DNA from: Pantoea septica
GTDB taxonomy: Bacteria; Pseudomonadota; Gammaproteobacteria; Enterobacterales; Enterobacteriaceae
Assembly: GCF_002095575.1 (NCBI RefSeq)
Contig: NZ_MLJJ01000037.1
Coordinates: 1-40,918, forward strand
Reading direction: 5' to 3'
Length of the DNA stretch: 40,918 bases
The notes beneath the pieces are model-generated. The model made no database searches, had not been told where the DNA came from, and saw only the letters and a program-made list of their open reading frames with translations. The translations under genes and the position numbers were made by a program. How positions within the stretch are numbered: the stretch's first letter is position 1; each line of letters starts with the position of its first letter. This document shows, piece by piece, positions 1 to 8,407 of this stretch.

Positions 1-1
1 G

Positions 2-664
2 GTGCTGTTCGTCTATCGCGACAACGACGACCACCGCGACGATATTGAAAAGCACTATCTCGATATGCTGCGCACCGCGAAAGAGGATGTGATTATCGCC
101 AACGCCTACTTTTTCCCGGGCTACCGCCTGCTGCGCGAGATGCGCAGCGCGGCGCAGCGCGGCGTGCGGGTCAGGCTGATCGTGCAGGGCGAACCGGATA
201 TGCCGATCGTTAAAGTTGGCGCTGAACTGCTCTATAACTATCTGGTGGATGCCGGCGTCGAAGTCTACGAATATATCCGCCGTCCGCTGCACGGCAAGGT
301 GGCGGTGCAGGATCGCCAGTGGGCCACCGTCGGCTCCAGCAACCTCGACCCGCTGAGCCTGTCGCTCAACCTCGAAGCCAATCTGATTATCTACGATCGC
401 GACTTTAACCAGACGCTGCGCGATAACCTGGAGCAGCTGCTGGCGAAAGACTGCCAGCGCGTGCAGGAAGATCGCCTGCCGCCGCGCAACTGGTGGCAGC
501 TGACCAAAAGCGTGGTGGTGTTTCACTTCTTACGCCATTTCCCGGCTATCGCCGGCTGGCTGCCCGCGCACACGCCGCTGATTGCGCAGGTCGATCCGCC
601 GGTTCAGCCGGAAATGGAAACGCAGGACCGTGTCGAAACAGACAATCAAGGGGCGAAATCCTGA
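2..664 (+). CDS. clsB: Cardiolipin synthase B, C-terminal part (5' end outside window)
   Basis: Phospholipase D superfamily enzyme that makes cardiolipin at the inner membrane. Only the last 220 residues are present, about half of the roughly 413-residue E. coli protein; the reading frame is open at the left edge, so the true start lies outside. The second catalytic HKD motif is visible at residues 98-117 (HGKVAVQD, then GSSNLD), followed by the conserved LSLNLEAN stretch. The C-terminus, with LTKSV, FHFLRHFPA and GWLPAHTP, matches ClsB rather than ClsA or ClsC. The stop codon overlaps the start of ybhN by one base (TGATG), so the two are probably translationally coupled, as in the E. coli ybhP-clsB-ybhN cluster. 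Confidence 0.95.
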   Translation: MLFVYRDNDDHRDDIEKHYLDMLRTAKEDVIIANAYFFPGYRLLREMRSAAQRGVRVRLIVQGEPDMPIVKVGAELLYNYLVDAGVEVYEYIRRPLHGKVAVQDRQWATVGSSNLDPLSLSLNLEANLIIYDRDFNQTLRDNLEQLLAKDCQRVQEDRLPPRNWWQLTKSVVVFHFLRHFPAIAGWLPAHTPLIAQVDPPVQPEMETQDRVETDNQGAKS

Positions 665-1632
665 TGGCGGAAAAACATCCAAAGTGGAAGCTGGCGAAGA
701 AGTTGCTGACCTGGCTCTTTTTCATCGCGGTAATTGTGCTGCTGGTGGTCTACGCCCGCAAAGTTAACTGGGAAGATGTCTACAACGTTATCGTCAACTA
801 TAACCGCCTGGCGGTGCTGAGCGCGGTCGCGCTGGTGATCGTCAGCTACCTGACCTATGGCTGCTATGACCTGATCGGCCGCGCCTACTGCGGCCATAAG
901 CTGGCGAAGCGACAGGTGATGCTGGTGTCGTTTATCTGCTACGCCTTCAACCTGACGTTAAGCACCTGGGTCGGCGGCGTGGCAATGCGCTACCGGCTCT
1001 ATTCGCGGCTGGGGCTGGACAGCGCGACCATCACGCGTATTTTCTCGCTCAGCATCGCCACCAACTGGCTCGGCTATATCCTGCTGGCGGGCGTAGTGTT
1101 CAGCGCGGGCATGGTGCCGATTCCCGGCGGCTGGTTTATCGGCGAGACCACGCTGCGCATTATCGGCGTGGCGCTGCTGGCGGTGGTGGCGGTCTTCCTC
1201 TGGGCCTGCGCCTTTTCAAAGCGCCGCAAATGGACCATCCGGCGTCAGACGCTGCAGCTGCCGTCGCTGCGCATGGCGCTGTTTCAGTTCGCGGTCTCCT
1301 CCGCCAACTGGCTGGTGATGGGGGCGATTATCTGGCTGCTGCTGGCGCGGCAGGTGGATTACCCTATCGTGCTCGGCGTGCTGCTAATCAGCAGCATTGC
1401 GGGGGTGATTATTCATATTCCAGCCGGGATCGGCGTGCTGGAGGCGGTGTTCCTGGCGCTGCTGAGCGGACAACACGCCTCACACGGCACCATTATCGCG
1501 GCGCTGCTCGCCTATCGCGTGCTCTACTTTATTCTGCCGCTGCTGCTGGCGCTGGTACTCTATCTGATGCTGGAGAGTCGCGCGAAGCATCTGCGCGCGA
1601 AGAATGAACAGAAATTGCAGAAGAGCGCGTAG
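664..1632 (+). CDS. ybhN: YbhN family inner-membrane protein (UPF0104, flippase-like)
   Basis: A 322-residue multi-pass membrane protein, close to the 318 residues of E. coli YbhN. It belongs to the lysylphosphatidylglycerol-synthase transmembrane / UPF0104 family; the biochemical function is not settled. The frame is open further upstream, but MAEKHPKWK at 664 is chosen because it matches the E. coli N-terminus and sits directly on the clsB stop. Hydrophobic segments begin at about residues 14, 42, 86, 127, 162, 205, 237 and 280. The family motif TWVGGVAMRYRLY is at about residues 99-111, and HIPAGIGVLEAVFL near residues 252-265 is characteristic. Coupling to clsB suggests a role in lipid metabolism, which is inference. 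Confidence 0.93.
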   Translation: MAEKHPKWKLAKKLLTWLFFIAVIVLLVVYARKVNWEDVYNVIVNYNRLAVLSAVALVIVSYLTYGCYDLIGRAYCGHKLAKRQVMLVSFICYAFNLTLSTWVGGVAMRYRLYSRLGLDSATITRIFSLSIATNWLGYILLAGVVFSAGMVPIPGGWFIGETTLRIIGVALLAVVAVFLWACAFSKRRKWTIRRQTLQLPSLRMALFQFAVSSANWLVMGAIIWLLLARQVDYPIVLGVLLISSIAGVIIHIPAGIGVLEAVFLALLSGQHASHGTIIAALLAYRVLYFILPLLLALVLYLMLESRAKHLRAKNEQKLQKSA

Positions 1633-1639
1633 TACGCAA

Positions 1640-1675
1640 GGGCGCCATCCCGGCCTGGCTGGCGGGATGGCGCCC
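1640..1675. terminator. Strong hairpin between convergent ybhN and ybhL
   Basis: A perfect 12-bp stem (GGGCGCCATCCC at 1640-1651 with its complement at 1664-1675) and a 12-base loop fill the 50-base gap between the two stop codons. No clear T-run follows on either strand, so it may act as a mRNA 3'-end stabiliser or weak bidirectional terminator rather than a classical intrinsic one. Confidence 0.6.
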
Positions 1676-1682
1676 CGGTTCC

Positions 1683-2390
1683 TTAGCGACGGTTGCCGAA
1701 GATACGCAGCAGCAGCAGGAACAGGTTGATAAAGTCGAGATAGAGCTTCAGGGCGCCCATAATCGAATAGCGGCGCAGCGACTCGCGGTCGCGCACGTCG
1801 ATCTGCTCGCCCATCTGGCGCAGCTGTTGGGTGTCATAGGCGGTCAGCCCCACGAACACCACCACGCCGATATAGGTAATCGCCCACATCAGCGCCGGGC
1901 TCTTCAGCCAGAAGTTCACCAGCGACGCCAGCAAAATGCCGATCAGCGCCATAAACAGCAGGCTGCCGAAGCGGCTCAGATCGCGTTTGGTGGTGTAGCC
2001 GTAAAAGCTCATGGCGCCGAACATCCCCGCCGTCACAAAGAAGGTGCTGGCGATCGAGGTGTAGGTATAGGCGAGGAAAATGCTGGCCATCGTCAGGCCG
2101 GTCAGCACCGAATAGAGCATAAACAGCCCGGTCGCCACCGCGCCGCTCAGGCGATGCACCATGCCGGAGAGCACGAACACCACCGCCAGCTGGGCGATAA
2201 TCAGACCGAAGAAAGTCATGCGGTTGGAAAAGATAAAGAACATGATGCGCTCGTTGCCCGCCGCATACCAGGAGACGAAGGCGGTGAGCAGCAGCCCGCA
2301 GGTCATCCAGCCGTAAACCTGCGCCATAAAAACCTGCAACCCGCTTGTCGCGGGCTGCACCAGAGAATCATTGCGTGGATATCGATCCAT
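1683..2390 (-). CDS. ybhL: YbhL, Bax inhibitor-1 (BI-1/YccA) family membrane protein
   Basis: Seven-helix inner-membrane protein of the BI-1 family, 235 residues against 234 in E. coli YbhL. Landmarks are the N-terminal MDRYPRNDS, AQVYGWMTCGL (about residue 22), TAGMFGAMSFYGYTTKRDLS near 120-140, FVGLTAYDTQQL near 180-195 and the C-terminal LYLDFINLFLLLLRIFGNRR. The start at 2390 has GAGG six bases upstream; an in-frame ATG four codons earlier lacks a site and does not match the family. The family is linked to calcium leak and stress tolerance, but the physiological role of YbhL is unknown. It is convergent with ybhN. The 92-base gap to the next gene upstream is AT-richer and presumably holds its promoter. 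Confidence 0.95.
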   Translation of the reverse strand: MDRYPRNDSLVQPATSGLQVFMAQVYGWMTCGLLLTAFVSWYAAGNERIMFFIFSNRMTFFGLIIAQLAVVFVLSGMVHRLSGAVATGLFMLYSVLTGLTMASIFLAYTYTSIASTFFVTAGMFGAMSFYGYTTKRDLSRFGSLLFMALIGILLASLVNFWLKSPALMWAITYIGVVVFVGLTAYDTQQLRQMGEQIDVRDRESLRRYSIMGALKLYLDFINLFLLLLRIFGNRR

Positions 2391-2482
2391 GATGCACCTC
2401 ATGTGAGTGAAAAGGCGTCGGCAAGCCGACGGACATGCCTAATTGTGGCACAGCATGGCTCAACTGCCCCACAATGCGCGCC

Positions 2483-3577
2483 TCAGCGGCGCGATAAACA
2501 TTGCTGATAGCGGCTGTCGACGCGCTGCGCAAACCAGGCCGTGGTGAGATTGCGGGTGATTTTCGGGCTCTCCAGCTTAATGCCCGGCAGCATCTCGCGC
2601 GGCAGCGGGCGGCCGGCCATCTTGTCCGCCAGCGCGAAGACCTGCTTCCACAGCGTGCTGTCGCTGAAGCTCGCCTGCTCTCCTTTCTCCAAGTCGCGAC
2701 GAATGGCGCTCTCGCTCATGTCGATCTGCTTCGCCAGCGTGCGCACCGCCAGCTCGGTGGCGCCCGCGTTGTCGGAGCCATAGAGGATCAGATCGCCGTC
2801 CAGCGCCAGCTTCATGCCGGTCGCGCGCGCCACTGCCGCCTGAAAAGCGGCGTTGCGGCTGGCGTACCAGCCCGCGTTAAAGTCGGCGAAGCGGTAGATC
2901 GGCTTGCTGTAGTCCGCCGGATAGCCAAGCAGATGCATAATGCCGAAGTACATGCCGCCGTGGCGGGTAAAGACCTCGCGGCGGATCGATCCGTCGACTG
3001 GCCAGGGATAGCCTTTGGCGTGCGCCTCGGCGAAGCTGATGCTGACCTGCATCGGGCCGCCGGTATGAATCGGATTCAGGTTGCCGAACAGCTTCTGCCC
3101 CATCGGCACCATATCAATAAAATCGTCGAAAATGGCGCTCAGCTCTTTTTCGCTGCGCACTTTGTCGAGCCGCGCCGCATAACTTTCGCCGTTAGAGGAT
3201 TTAATCATCAGCGCGGTGCGCACCAGGAACGCCGGCACATGCACCTTTGCCGCGCGGCGGTCGATCTCGCCCCAGGCGATTTTCGGCAGACCGGGCACCG
3301 CCGCCTCGGCGCTGAAGTTCGACTCCTGATCCGCGACGGCGATAGCGGCGCACAGATTGCTGACGCTGGGGTCGATCTGCTGGGTGCGGAACGAGGTATA
3401 GATATCGGTGGCCCAGCCCGGTTTGTCGCTGACGTGGGCGGGCAGCAGACGCTGAATCTGCGCCTTGACGTCGGCCGGCTGACGCGCCGGCGCCTCGGGC
3501 GTTTTTTTAGTGCTGCACCCCGCCAGCACCAGCGCGGCGAGCAGCGAGAAACGTTTGAGCGATGCGGAAACTGACAT
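2483..3577 (-). CDS. yaiW: YaiW-type surface lipoprotein (DUF1615)
   Basis: A 364-residue predicted lipoprotein, the same length as E. coli YaiW. The signal peptide ends in the lipobox LAGC, giving a mature protein starting at Cys21. Family landmarks are ADQESNFSAEAAVPGLPKIAW (about residues 86-106), the EIDRRA segment, FDDFIDMVPMGQKLFGNLNP (150-170), GGPMQVSISFAEAHAKGYPW (172-191), YRFADFNAGWYASRNAAFQ and the C-terminal LPREMLPGIKLESPKITRNL. In E. coli YaiW is an outer-membrane lipoprotein encoded beside sbmA and contributes to uptake of proline-rich peptides; here it stands alone near moa, so that partnership cannot be assumed. The start is supported by AAGGA five bases upstream. It diverges from the DUF1264 lipoprotein gene. 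Confidence 0.88.
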   Translation of the reverse strand: MSVSASLKRFSLLAALVLAGCSTKKTPEAPARQPADVKAQIQRLLPAHVSDKPGWATDIYTSFRTQQIDPSVSNLCAAIAVADQESNFSAEAAVPGLPKIAWGEIDRRAAKVHVPAFLVRTALMIKSSNGESYAARLDKVRSEKELSAIFDDFIDMVPMGQKLFGNLNPIHTGGPMQVSISFAEAHAKGYPWPVDGSIRREVFTRHGGMYFGIMHLLGYPADYSKPIYRFADFNAGWYASRNAAFQAAVARATGMKLALDGDLILYGSDNAGATELAVRTLAKQIDMSESAIRRDLEKGEQASFSDSTLWKQVFALADKMAGRPLPREMLPGIKLESPKITRNLTTAWFAQRVDSRYQQCLSRR

Positions 3578-3727
3578 AGCGGTCCTTGCAGGAAAACAAA
3601 ACCCTTACCTTAGCACCGAAGCGCGGACAAACCATCAGACGAGGCGTAAATTCCCGCGTTGCCGTCGCGCTTGCGTATCGGCGTTTCTCAGCCAGGCTGA
3701 GGTTTTCTCGCGTAAAAGGAAATAGTT

Positions 3728-4513
3728 ATGCAAAAACTCTGGCTCGGTGCCGCCATTGCCCTGCTGCTCAGCGGCTGCGGCGCGAATAATACGCCTGCGC
3801 AGGTCGCCTCGCCCGGCGCGCCCACCTCGGCAAAAATGAAAGCGCTCGCCACCGGCGCAGACCTGCTGCAGTCGCGTCCGCCCATCGAGGCGATTAATAC
3901 CTATCTCGACGGCTTTCACTTCTATAACGGCGATCAGAATGGCCAGATGGAGGCGCACCACTACGTGACGGTGCTGAACGACGACGTGATGCAGGCGGTG
4001 ATTTACGACGGCAATACCAAAGACGCGCGGCTGATGGGGGTGGAGTATATTATCAGCGCGCGGCTCTATCAGACCCTGCCGCCGGAAGAGAAAAAGCTGT
4101 GGCACAGCCACGACTTTGAGGTTAAATCGGGCACGCTGATTGCCCCGGGCCTGCCGCAGGCGGCGGACCACGCGCTGATGGCGCGCATCGCCAATACCTA
4201 CGGCAAAACCTGGCACACCTGGCATACCGATCGCGACAAAACCCTGCCGATCGGCATTCCGGCGCTGATGATGGGCTTTACCGCCGACGGCCAGCTTGAT
4301 AATCGCCTGCTGGCGGATCGCGACAAACGTTTTGATATCGACAGCCGCAAGCTGCGGGCGTCGCGCGCCGATATCGTCACCCAGCCGGTGGTGCCGGGCG
4401 CTAACGCCTGGCAGCGCGGCGAGGTGATCCAGCTAAAACGCGTCTCCGGCGGCGGCGAGCACGCTCACGGCCATACCCATTTCGGTCCGGCGGAGCAGCT
4501 CAGCAAGCCTTAA
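3728..4513 (+). CDS. DUF1264 / oil-body-associated-protein-like lipoprotein
   Basis: A 261-residue predicted lipoprotein of the OBAP (DUF1264) family, whose bacterial function is unknown. The signal peptide is MQKLWLGAAIALLLSGCG, with lipobox LLSGC. The body carries the family signature: IEAINTYLDGFHFYNGD, MEAHHYVTVLND, DARLMGVEYIISARLYQTLPPEEKKLWHSH, then KTWHTWHTDRD and GIPALMMGFTADGQ. Several histidines are conserved and the C-terminus ends GGEHAHGHTHFG, a possible metal-binding tail. The start at 3728 has AAGGA eight bases upstream. It diverges from the yaiW-like gene and converges on moaE, with the two stop codons overlapping by four bases. Confidence 0.82.
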   Translation: MQKLWLGAAIALLLSGCGANNTPAQVASPGAPTSAKMKALATGADLLQSRPPIEAINTYLDGFHFYNGDQNGQMEAHHYVTVLNDDVMQAVIYDGNTKDARLMGVEYIISARLYQTLPPEEKKLWHSHDFEVKSGTLIAPGLPQAADHALMARIANTYGKTWHTWHTDRDKTLPIGIPALMMGFTADGQLDNRLLADRDKRFDIDSRKLRASRADIVTQPVVPGANAWQRGEVIQLKRVSGGGEHAHGHTHFGPAEQLSKP

Positions 4514-4962
4514 TCCCAGCGCTGCGCGGCCTGATGGTCGCTGTCGCGGGCGTCGACCCAGCGATCGCCCTGGTCGGTGGCCTCGCGCTTCCAGAACGGG
4601 GCGCGGGTTTTCAGGTAGTCCATGATGAATTCCGCGGCGGCGAAGGCGCTGCCGCGGTGCGCGCTGGTGACGCCGACGAACACGATCTCATCGCCGGGAA
4701 AAAGCTCGCCGATGCGGTGGATCACGCTGACGCGCTGAAGCGGCCAGCGGCTACGCGCCTCGTCGACGATCTCGTGCAGCGCTTTTTCCGTCATTCCCGG
4801 ATAGTGCTCAAGGGTCAGCGCGGCGACGCTGTCGCCCAGGTTGTGATTGCGCACCTTGCCGGTAAAGGTCACCACCGCGCCGTCAGCGTCAGAGGCGGAG
4901 AGCCAGGCGTACTCGTCGGCCATGCTGAAGGGCGCCGAACCGACGCGTATCTGCGTAACCAT
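4510..4962 (-). CDS. moaE: Molybdopterin synthase catalytic subunit MoaE
   Basis: The large subunit of molybdopterin synthase, which with MoaD adds sulfur to cyclic pyranopterin monophosphate. It has 150 residues, the usual length. Recognisable segments are GAVVTFTGKVRNHNLGD (about 29-45), LEHYPGMTEKAL, HRIGELFPGDEIVFVGVTSAHR and the catalytic lysine region APFWKREATDQGDRWVDARD (115-134). It is the last gene of moaABCDE, one base after the moaD stop. The stop codon overlaps tail-to-tail with the DUF1264 gene. Confidence 0.97.
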   Translation of the reverse strand: MVTQIRVGSAPFSMADEYAWLSASDADGAVVTFTGKVRNHNLGDSVAALTLEHYPGMTEKALHEIVDEARSRWPLQRVSVIHRIGELFPGDEIVFVGVTSAHRGSAFAAAEFIMDYLKTRAPFWKREATDQGDRWVDARDSDHQAAQRWD

Positions 4963-4963
4963 C

Positions 4964-5209
4964 TCAGCCTCCCGTGACCGGCGGAAAAAAGGCCACTTCG
5001 TCGCCTGCCTTCAGGGGATGCGACATCGGCACCAGCGTCTGATTTACGGCGGCCAGCAGTTTGCCTGAGTCGAGCGCCAGCGCCCAGCGATCGCCCTTTT
5101 GCGCCAGCGCGTCGCGCAGCGTCGCCACGTCGGGAAAATCAGCAGGCATCTCCAGCGCGCTGGTGCCCACCAGCTCGCGCACCTGCGCGAAAAACAGCAC
5201 GTTAATCAT
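4964..5209 (-). CDS. moaD: Molybdopterin synthase sulfur-carrier subunit MoaD
   Basis: An 81-residue ubiquitin-fold sulfur carrier. The C-terminal VTGG is the diglycine tail that is adenylated by MoeB, thiocarboxylated and inserted into the MoaE active site. The N-terminus [15 protein letters not shown] and [14 protein letters not shown] fit the family. The start codon lies inside the end of moaC (8-base overlap), and moaE begins one base after the stop, so the subunits are made in a coupled way. Confidence 0.97.
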   Translation of the reverse strand: MINVLFFAQVRELVGTSALEMPADFPDVATLRDALAQKGDRWALALDSGKLLAAVNQTLVPMSHPLKAGDEVAFFPPVTGG

Positions 5210-5672
5210 GGGACACCGCCTGGAAATCGCCGGACTTGCCGCCGCTTTTGCTCAGCAGGCGCAGCTGGTCGATAACGATATCTTTCTGCACCGCTTTGCA
5301 CATGTCGTAGATGGTCAGAGCCGCCACCGACGCCGCGGTCAGCGCTTCCATTTCGACGCCGGTTTTGCCGCTCAGGCGACAAAGCGAGGTGATGCGTACG
5401 CGCTGATGTTCCGGCTCGGCCACCAGGTTGACTTCGACCTTGCTCAGCATCAGCGGATGGCAGAGCGGGATGAGCTCCCAGGTGCGCTTGGCGGCCTGAA
5501 TGCCGGCGATGCGCGCCGTGGCGAAGACGTCGCCTTTATGGTGGCTGCCGTCGACGATCATCTGCAGCGTCTCGGCGGCCATCAGCACCAGCGCCTCGCG
5601 CACCGTTTCCGCCTTGGCGGAGACGTCGACCATATGGGCTTCGCCCGCGGCGTTAATATGTGTCAGTTGCAT
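5202..5672 (-). CDS. moaC: Cyclic pyranopterin monophosphate synthase MoaC (4-residue internal deletion)
   Basis: Second step of molybdopterin synthesis: converts the MoaA product 3',8-cH2GTP to cPMP. It has 156 residues against 161 in E. coli MoaC as remembered. Most of the fold and active site are intact: [59 protein letters not shown]. The shortfall is one residue at the N-terminus and four residues after VRE: the family has V-R-E-A-R-A-E-A-F-V-T-M, while here the text is V-R-E-A-L-V-L-M. The missing unit lies between two EA repeats, consistent with a 12-base slippage deletion. Activity is probable but should not be taken for granted. Confidence 0.95.
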   Translation of the reverse strand: MQLTHINAAGEAHMVDVSAKAETVREALVLMAAETLQMIVDGSHHKGDVFATARIAGIQAAKRTWELIPLCHPLMLSKVEVNLVAEPEHQRVRITSLCRLSGKTGVEMEALTAASVAALTIYDMCKAVQKDIVIDQLRLLSKSGGKSGDFQAVSHD

Positions 5673-5675
5673 GGC

Positions 5676-6191
5676 TTACAGCTTCTTTAAGTGTGAAACG
5701 AAATTACAGGGGCCGGTGCGGGCGTCGATCTGGTCGGCGATAATGCGCTCCCAGGCGCTCTCGCAGGCGCTGGTGGAACCCGGCACCGCGAAGATCAGCG
5801 TGCCGTTGGCGATGCCGGCCAGGGCGCGCGACTGCAGCGTCGAGCCGCCGATATCCTCCCAGGAGAACATACGGAACAGCTCGCCGAAGCCCTCTATTTT
5901 GCGATCGAACAGCGGCTCAATCGCCTCTGGCGTGATGTTTTTCGCGTTGAACCCCGTACCGCCGTTGATTACCACCACCTGCACATCCAGGCTGGCTATC
6001 CAGCGTGACACGATGGCGCGAATGCGGTAGCGATCTTCGCCGACGATGGCGTGATCGACCACCACGTGGCCGGCTTCGTGCGCCGCAGCGCGCAGATAGT
6101 CGCCGGAGGTGTCGCTGCTGGCGTCGCGTCGATCGGAAACGGTCAGCACCGCCAGGTTGACCGGAATAAATTCACCCGTAGATTTGCCCAT
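5676..6191 (-). CDS. moaB: MoaB, molybdopterin-binding (MogA-like) protein
   Basis: A 171-residue protein of the MogA/MoaB adenylyltransferase-like family. Motifs: LAVLTVSDRRDASSDTSGDYL (about 13-33), INGGTGFNAKNITPEAIEPL (74-93) and FAVPGSTSACESAWERII (132-149). E. coli MoaB forms hexamers but its biochemical role is redundant or unclear beside MogA. It lies 16 bases after moaA and 3 bases before moaC, in the same operon. Confidence 0.96.
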   Translation of the reverse strand: MGKSTGEFIPVNLAVLTVSDRRDASSDTSGDYLRAAAHEAGHVVVDHAIVGEDRYRIRAIVSRWIASLDVQVVVINGGTGFNAKNITPEAIEPLFDRKIEGFGELFRMFSWEDIGGSTLQSRALAGIANGTLIFAVPGSTSACESAWERIIADQIDARTGPCNFVSHLKKL

Positions 6192-6207
6192 TGACTCGCT
6201 CCTGAGA

Positions 6208-7194
6208 TTAACCGCCGATGAAGGAAAGGTTCTGCGTGATGCCGGTATTGCCCTGATGCAGGAAGTGCGTCTGCTTCTTCGCGCCCAGGCTGTGCGCGAT
6301 GCGCGCCTGCAGCTCCGCCTGCTGCGCGTCGGAAACCAGCAGATCGCGCAGCGGCACGCCGCTGTCGCCGAACAGGCAAAGGTGCAGATTGCCGTGCGCC
6401 GAGACGCGCAGACGGTTGCAGCTGGCGCAAAAATCGCGCGAATAGGGCATAATCAGGCCGATCTCGCCGACGTAATCAGGATGGTAAAAGACCTGCGCCG
6501 GGCCGTCGCTGCGGCCGCGCTCGCGGCGCTGCCAGCCCTGGGCGATCAGCCGATCGCGGATCACCGCGCCTGAAACGTGCTGGTCGCGGAACAGCGCGCC
6601 GCCCTCGCCCGTCTCCATCAGCTCGATAAACCGCAGCTGAATCGGGCGCGTGCGGATCCAGTCGAGAAAGGTTTGCAGGCTGCGGCTGTTGAGGTCTCGC
6701 ATCAGCACGCTGTTGACTTTGACCTGCTGGAAGCCCGCGTCGAAGGCGGCGTCGATGCCCGCCATCACCTGATGGAATTTGTCCTGTCCGGTAATGGCGT
6801 GGAACTGGCGCGCGTCGAGACTGTCTACGCTGACGTTCAGCGCGGTGAGCCCGGCAGCGCGCCAGGCGGCGACGTCGCGCGCCAGCCGATAGCCGTTGGT
6901 GGTAACGGCGATCTGCCGAATGGCGCGGTTTTCCCGCACGGCGGCGATAATGTCGGTAAAATCGCGACGCAGCGACGGCTCGCCGCCGGTCAGACGCACT
7001 TTTTCAGTGCCGGCCGCGGCGAAGGCGCGCGTGACGCGTCGAATTTCATCGAGCGAGAGAAAGCTTTTGTTGCTCACGCCCTGCGGCTTATAGCCGTCGG
7101 GCAGGCAGTAGGTGCAGCGGAAGTTACAGACATCCGTCACCGAGAGACGCAGGTAATAAAACCGACGTGCAAATGCATCAGTAAATTGTGACAC
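6208..7194 (-). CDS. moaA: GTP 3',8-cyclase MoaA (radical SAM)
   Basis: First step of molybdenum cofactor synthesis: radical rearrangement of GTP. The N-terminal radical-SAM motif is CNFRCTYC and the second cluster is held by C-terminal CASCNRLR plus HLCLF. It also has [11 protein letters not shown] and the C-terminal tail [19 protein letters not shown] with the essential GG. The start is read as GTG at 7194, giving [15 protein letters not shown] and 328 residues against 329 in E. coli; AAGG lies about eight bases upstream. An ATG at 7230 would add 12 residues not in the family, and the frame stays open to 7374 only because the leader lacks stops. First gene of moaABCDE. Confidence 0.96.
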   Translation of the reverse strand: MSQFTDAFARRFYYLRLSVTDVCNFRCTYCLPDGYKPQGVSNKSFLSLDEIRRVTRAFAAAGTEKVRLTGGEPSLRRDFTDIIAAVRENRAIRQIAVTTNGYRLARDVAAWRAAGLTALNVSVDSLDARQFHAITGQDKFHQVMAGIDAAFDAGFQQVKVNSVLMRDLNSRSLQTFLDWIRTRPIQLRFIELMETGEGGALFRDQHVSGAVIRDRLIAQGWQRRERGRSDGPAQVFYHPDYVGEIGLIMPYSRDFCASCNRLRVSAHGNLHLCLFGDSGVPLRDLLVSDAQQAELQARIAHSLGAKKQTHFLHQGNTGITQNLSFIGG

Positions 7195-7346
7195 CAGAAC
7201 ACCTTTTCCAAATACGGGAGATGCAGGCATTTCTTTCTGCACCCTGGCAGCGCGTCGGCTGCGGCCTGAACCCCCTATCATTTGACTTAGGCGTTCAGGC
7301 TTTGAGTGTATGTCGCCCACATGGACGACATGGTTGGCAAATGGTA
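7195..7346 (-). ncRNA. Structured moaA leader, candidate molybdenum-cofactor riboswitch
   Basis: The region between a predicted moaA transcription start (about 7346) and the GTG start can fold strongly. One stem pairs gcctgaac (7264-7271) perfectly with gttcaggc (7293-7300). Another pairs across 7312-7329 (gtcgccca with tggacgac, one G-U). In E. coli the moaA 5' leader carries the Moco RNA motif, so position and structure fit. I have not matched the conserved nucleotides of that family, so the assignment rests on context. A covariance-model scan for the MOCO RNA family would decide. Confidence 0.5.
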
Positions 7347-7352
7347 GCGCGA

Positions 7353-7404
7353 ATTTTACCGCTCTGCCAGCCACTACGTGCGCTATATATATTGATACAT
7401 AACG
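7353..7404 (-). promoter_or_regulatory. ModE binding site and moaA promoter
   Basis: The 24 bases at 7381-7404 form an AT-rich near-palindrome, CGCTATATATA then TTGATACATAACG, matching the known ModE operator layout (CGTTATAT with an inverted ATAACG). A candidate -10 hexamer TAAAAT is at 7358-7353 on the minus strand with no good -35, so the ModE site would sit at about -45. That fits the known activation of E. coli moaA by molybdate-bound ModE. Confidence 0.75.
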
Positions 7405-7497
7405 TTTTTTCGCCGCATTTTCGCGGCAGTAAAGTTAACATGGCCCGCTGAAAAGAACGCCGTTACGGTAAGTCGGCAGCGGGTGTAAAGAGGAAAT

Positions 7498-8403
7498 ATG
7501 AACCGAACTTTGGCAGACCTCGATCGCGTGGTGGCGCTGGGCGGCGGACACGGCCTGGGGCGCGTGATGTCCGCCCTGTCGCCGCTGGGCTCGCGCCTGA
7601 CCGGCATTGTCACCACCACCGATAACGGCGGCTCTACCGGACGCATTCGCCGTTCCGAAGGCGGCATCGCCTGGGGCGACATGCGTAACTGCATTAACCA
7701 GCTGATTACTGAGCCGAGCGTCGCGTCGGCGATGTTCGAGTATCGCTTCGCCGGCAACGGCGAGCTCTCCGGCCACAACCTGGGCAACCTGATGCTGAAG
7801 GCGCTGGATCACCTCAGCGTCAGGCCGCTGGAGGCGATCAATATCATTCGCAACCTGCTCAAGGTCGACGCCTTCCTGATCCCGATGTCGGAGCAGCCGG
7901 TCGATCTGGTGGCGTTAGACAGCGAAGGCAACATGGTTTACGGCGAAACCGATATCGACGCCATGACACAGCCGCCGCAGGAGCTGATGCTGCACCCGAA
8001 CGTGGCGCCGACCCGCGAGGCGCTGGAAGCGATTGCCGAAGCGGACCTTATTTTGATCGGACCGGGCAGCTTTTACACCAGCCTGATGCCGAGCCTCTTA
8101 ATGGAGGAGATGGCGCGCGCGCTGCGCCGTACGCCCGCCACCATGGTGTTTATCGGCAATCTGGGACGCGAGCTGAGCCCAGCCGCCGCCAGCCTGACGG
8201 TGGCGGATAAGCTGGCCATGATGGAGAAATATATCGGCAAACGGGTGATTGACGCGGTGGTGGTCAGCCCGGCCGCCGATACCGCCGGCGTGGAAAACCG
8301 CCTGATCGTGCGCGAGCCGCTGGAGGCCGCCGATATTCCCTATCGTCACGACCGCCAGCTGCTGCGCCTGGCGCTGGAACACGCCATTCAGCGGTTTAGC
8401 TAA
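7498..8403 (+). CDS. ybhK: YbhK, YvcK/CofD-like family protein
   Basis: A 301-residue protein of the YvcK (gluconeogenesis factor, CofD-like) family; E. coli YbhK has 302 residues. Visible motifs are the nucleotide-binding [15 protein letters not shown] near the N-terminus, [14 protein letters not shown] (about 35-48), [21 protein letters not shown] and [16 protein letters not shown] (about 182-197). Family members bind nucleotide sugars and influence carbon use and cell shape in Bacillus; the enterobacterial role is not settled. The start ATG has AGAGGA close upstream. It is divergent from moa (303-base gap) and ends four bases before the uvrB stop. Confidence 0.95.
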   Translation: MNRTLADLDRVVALGGGHGLGRVMSALSPLGSRLTGIVTTTDNGGSTGRIRRSEGGIAWGDMRNCINQLITEPSVASAMFEYRFAGNGELSGHNLGNLMLKALDHLSVRPLEAINIIRNLLKVDAFLIPMSEQPVDLVALDSEGNMVYGETDIDAMTQPPQELMLHPNVAPTREALEAIAEADLILIGPGSFYTSLMPSLLMEEMARALRRTPATMVFIGNLGRELSPAAASLTVADKLAMMEKYIGKRVIDAVVVSPAADTAGVENRLIVREPLEAADIPYRHDRQLLRLALEHAIQRFS

Positions 8404-8407
8404 GCCG

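Noticed and set aside
2501..3574. A long plus-strand frame opposite the YaiW-like gene
   Set aside because: Same composition artefact; the minus-strand gene has a lipobox, a ribosome site and family-wide similarity.
7195..7374. N-terminal extension of MoaA to 388 residues
   Set aside because: It would include the promoter and leader, has no homology to the family and would run through the predicted transcription start.
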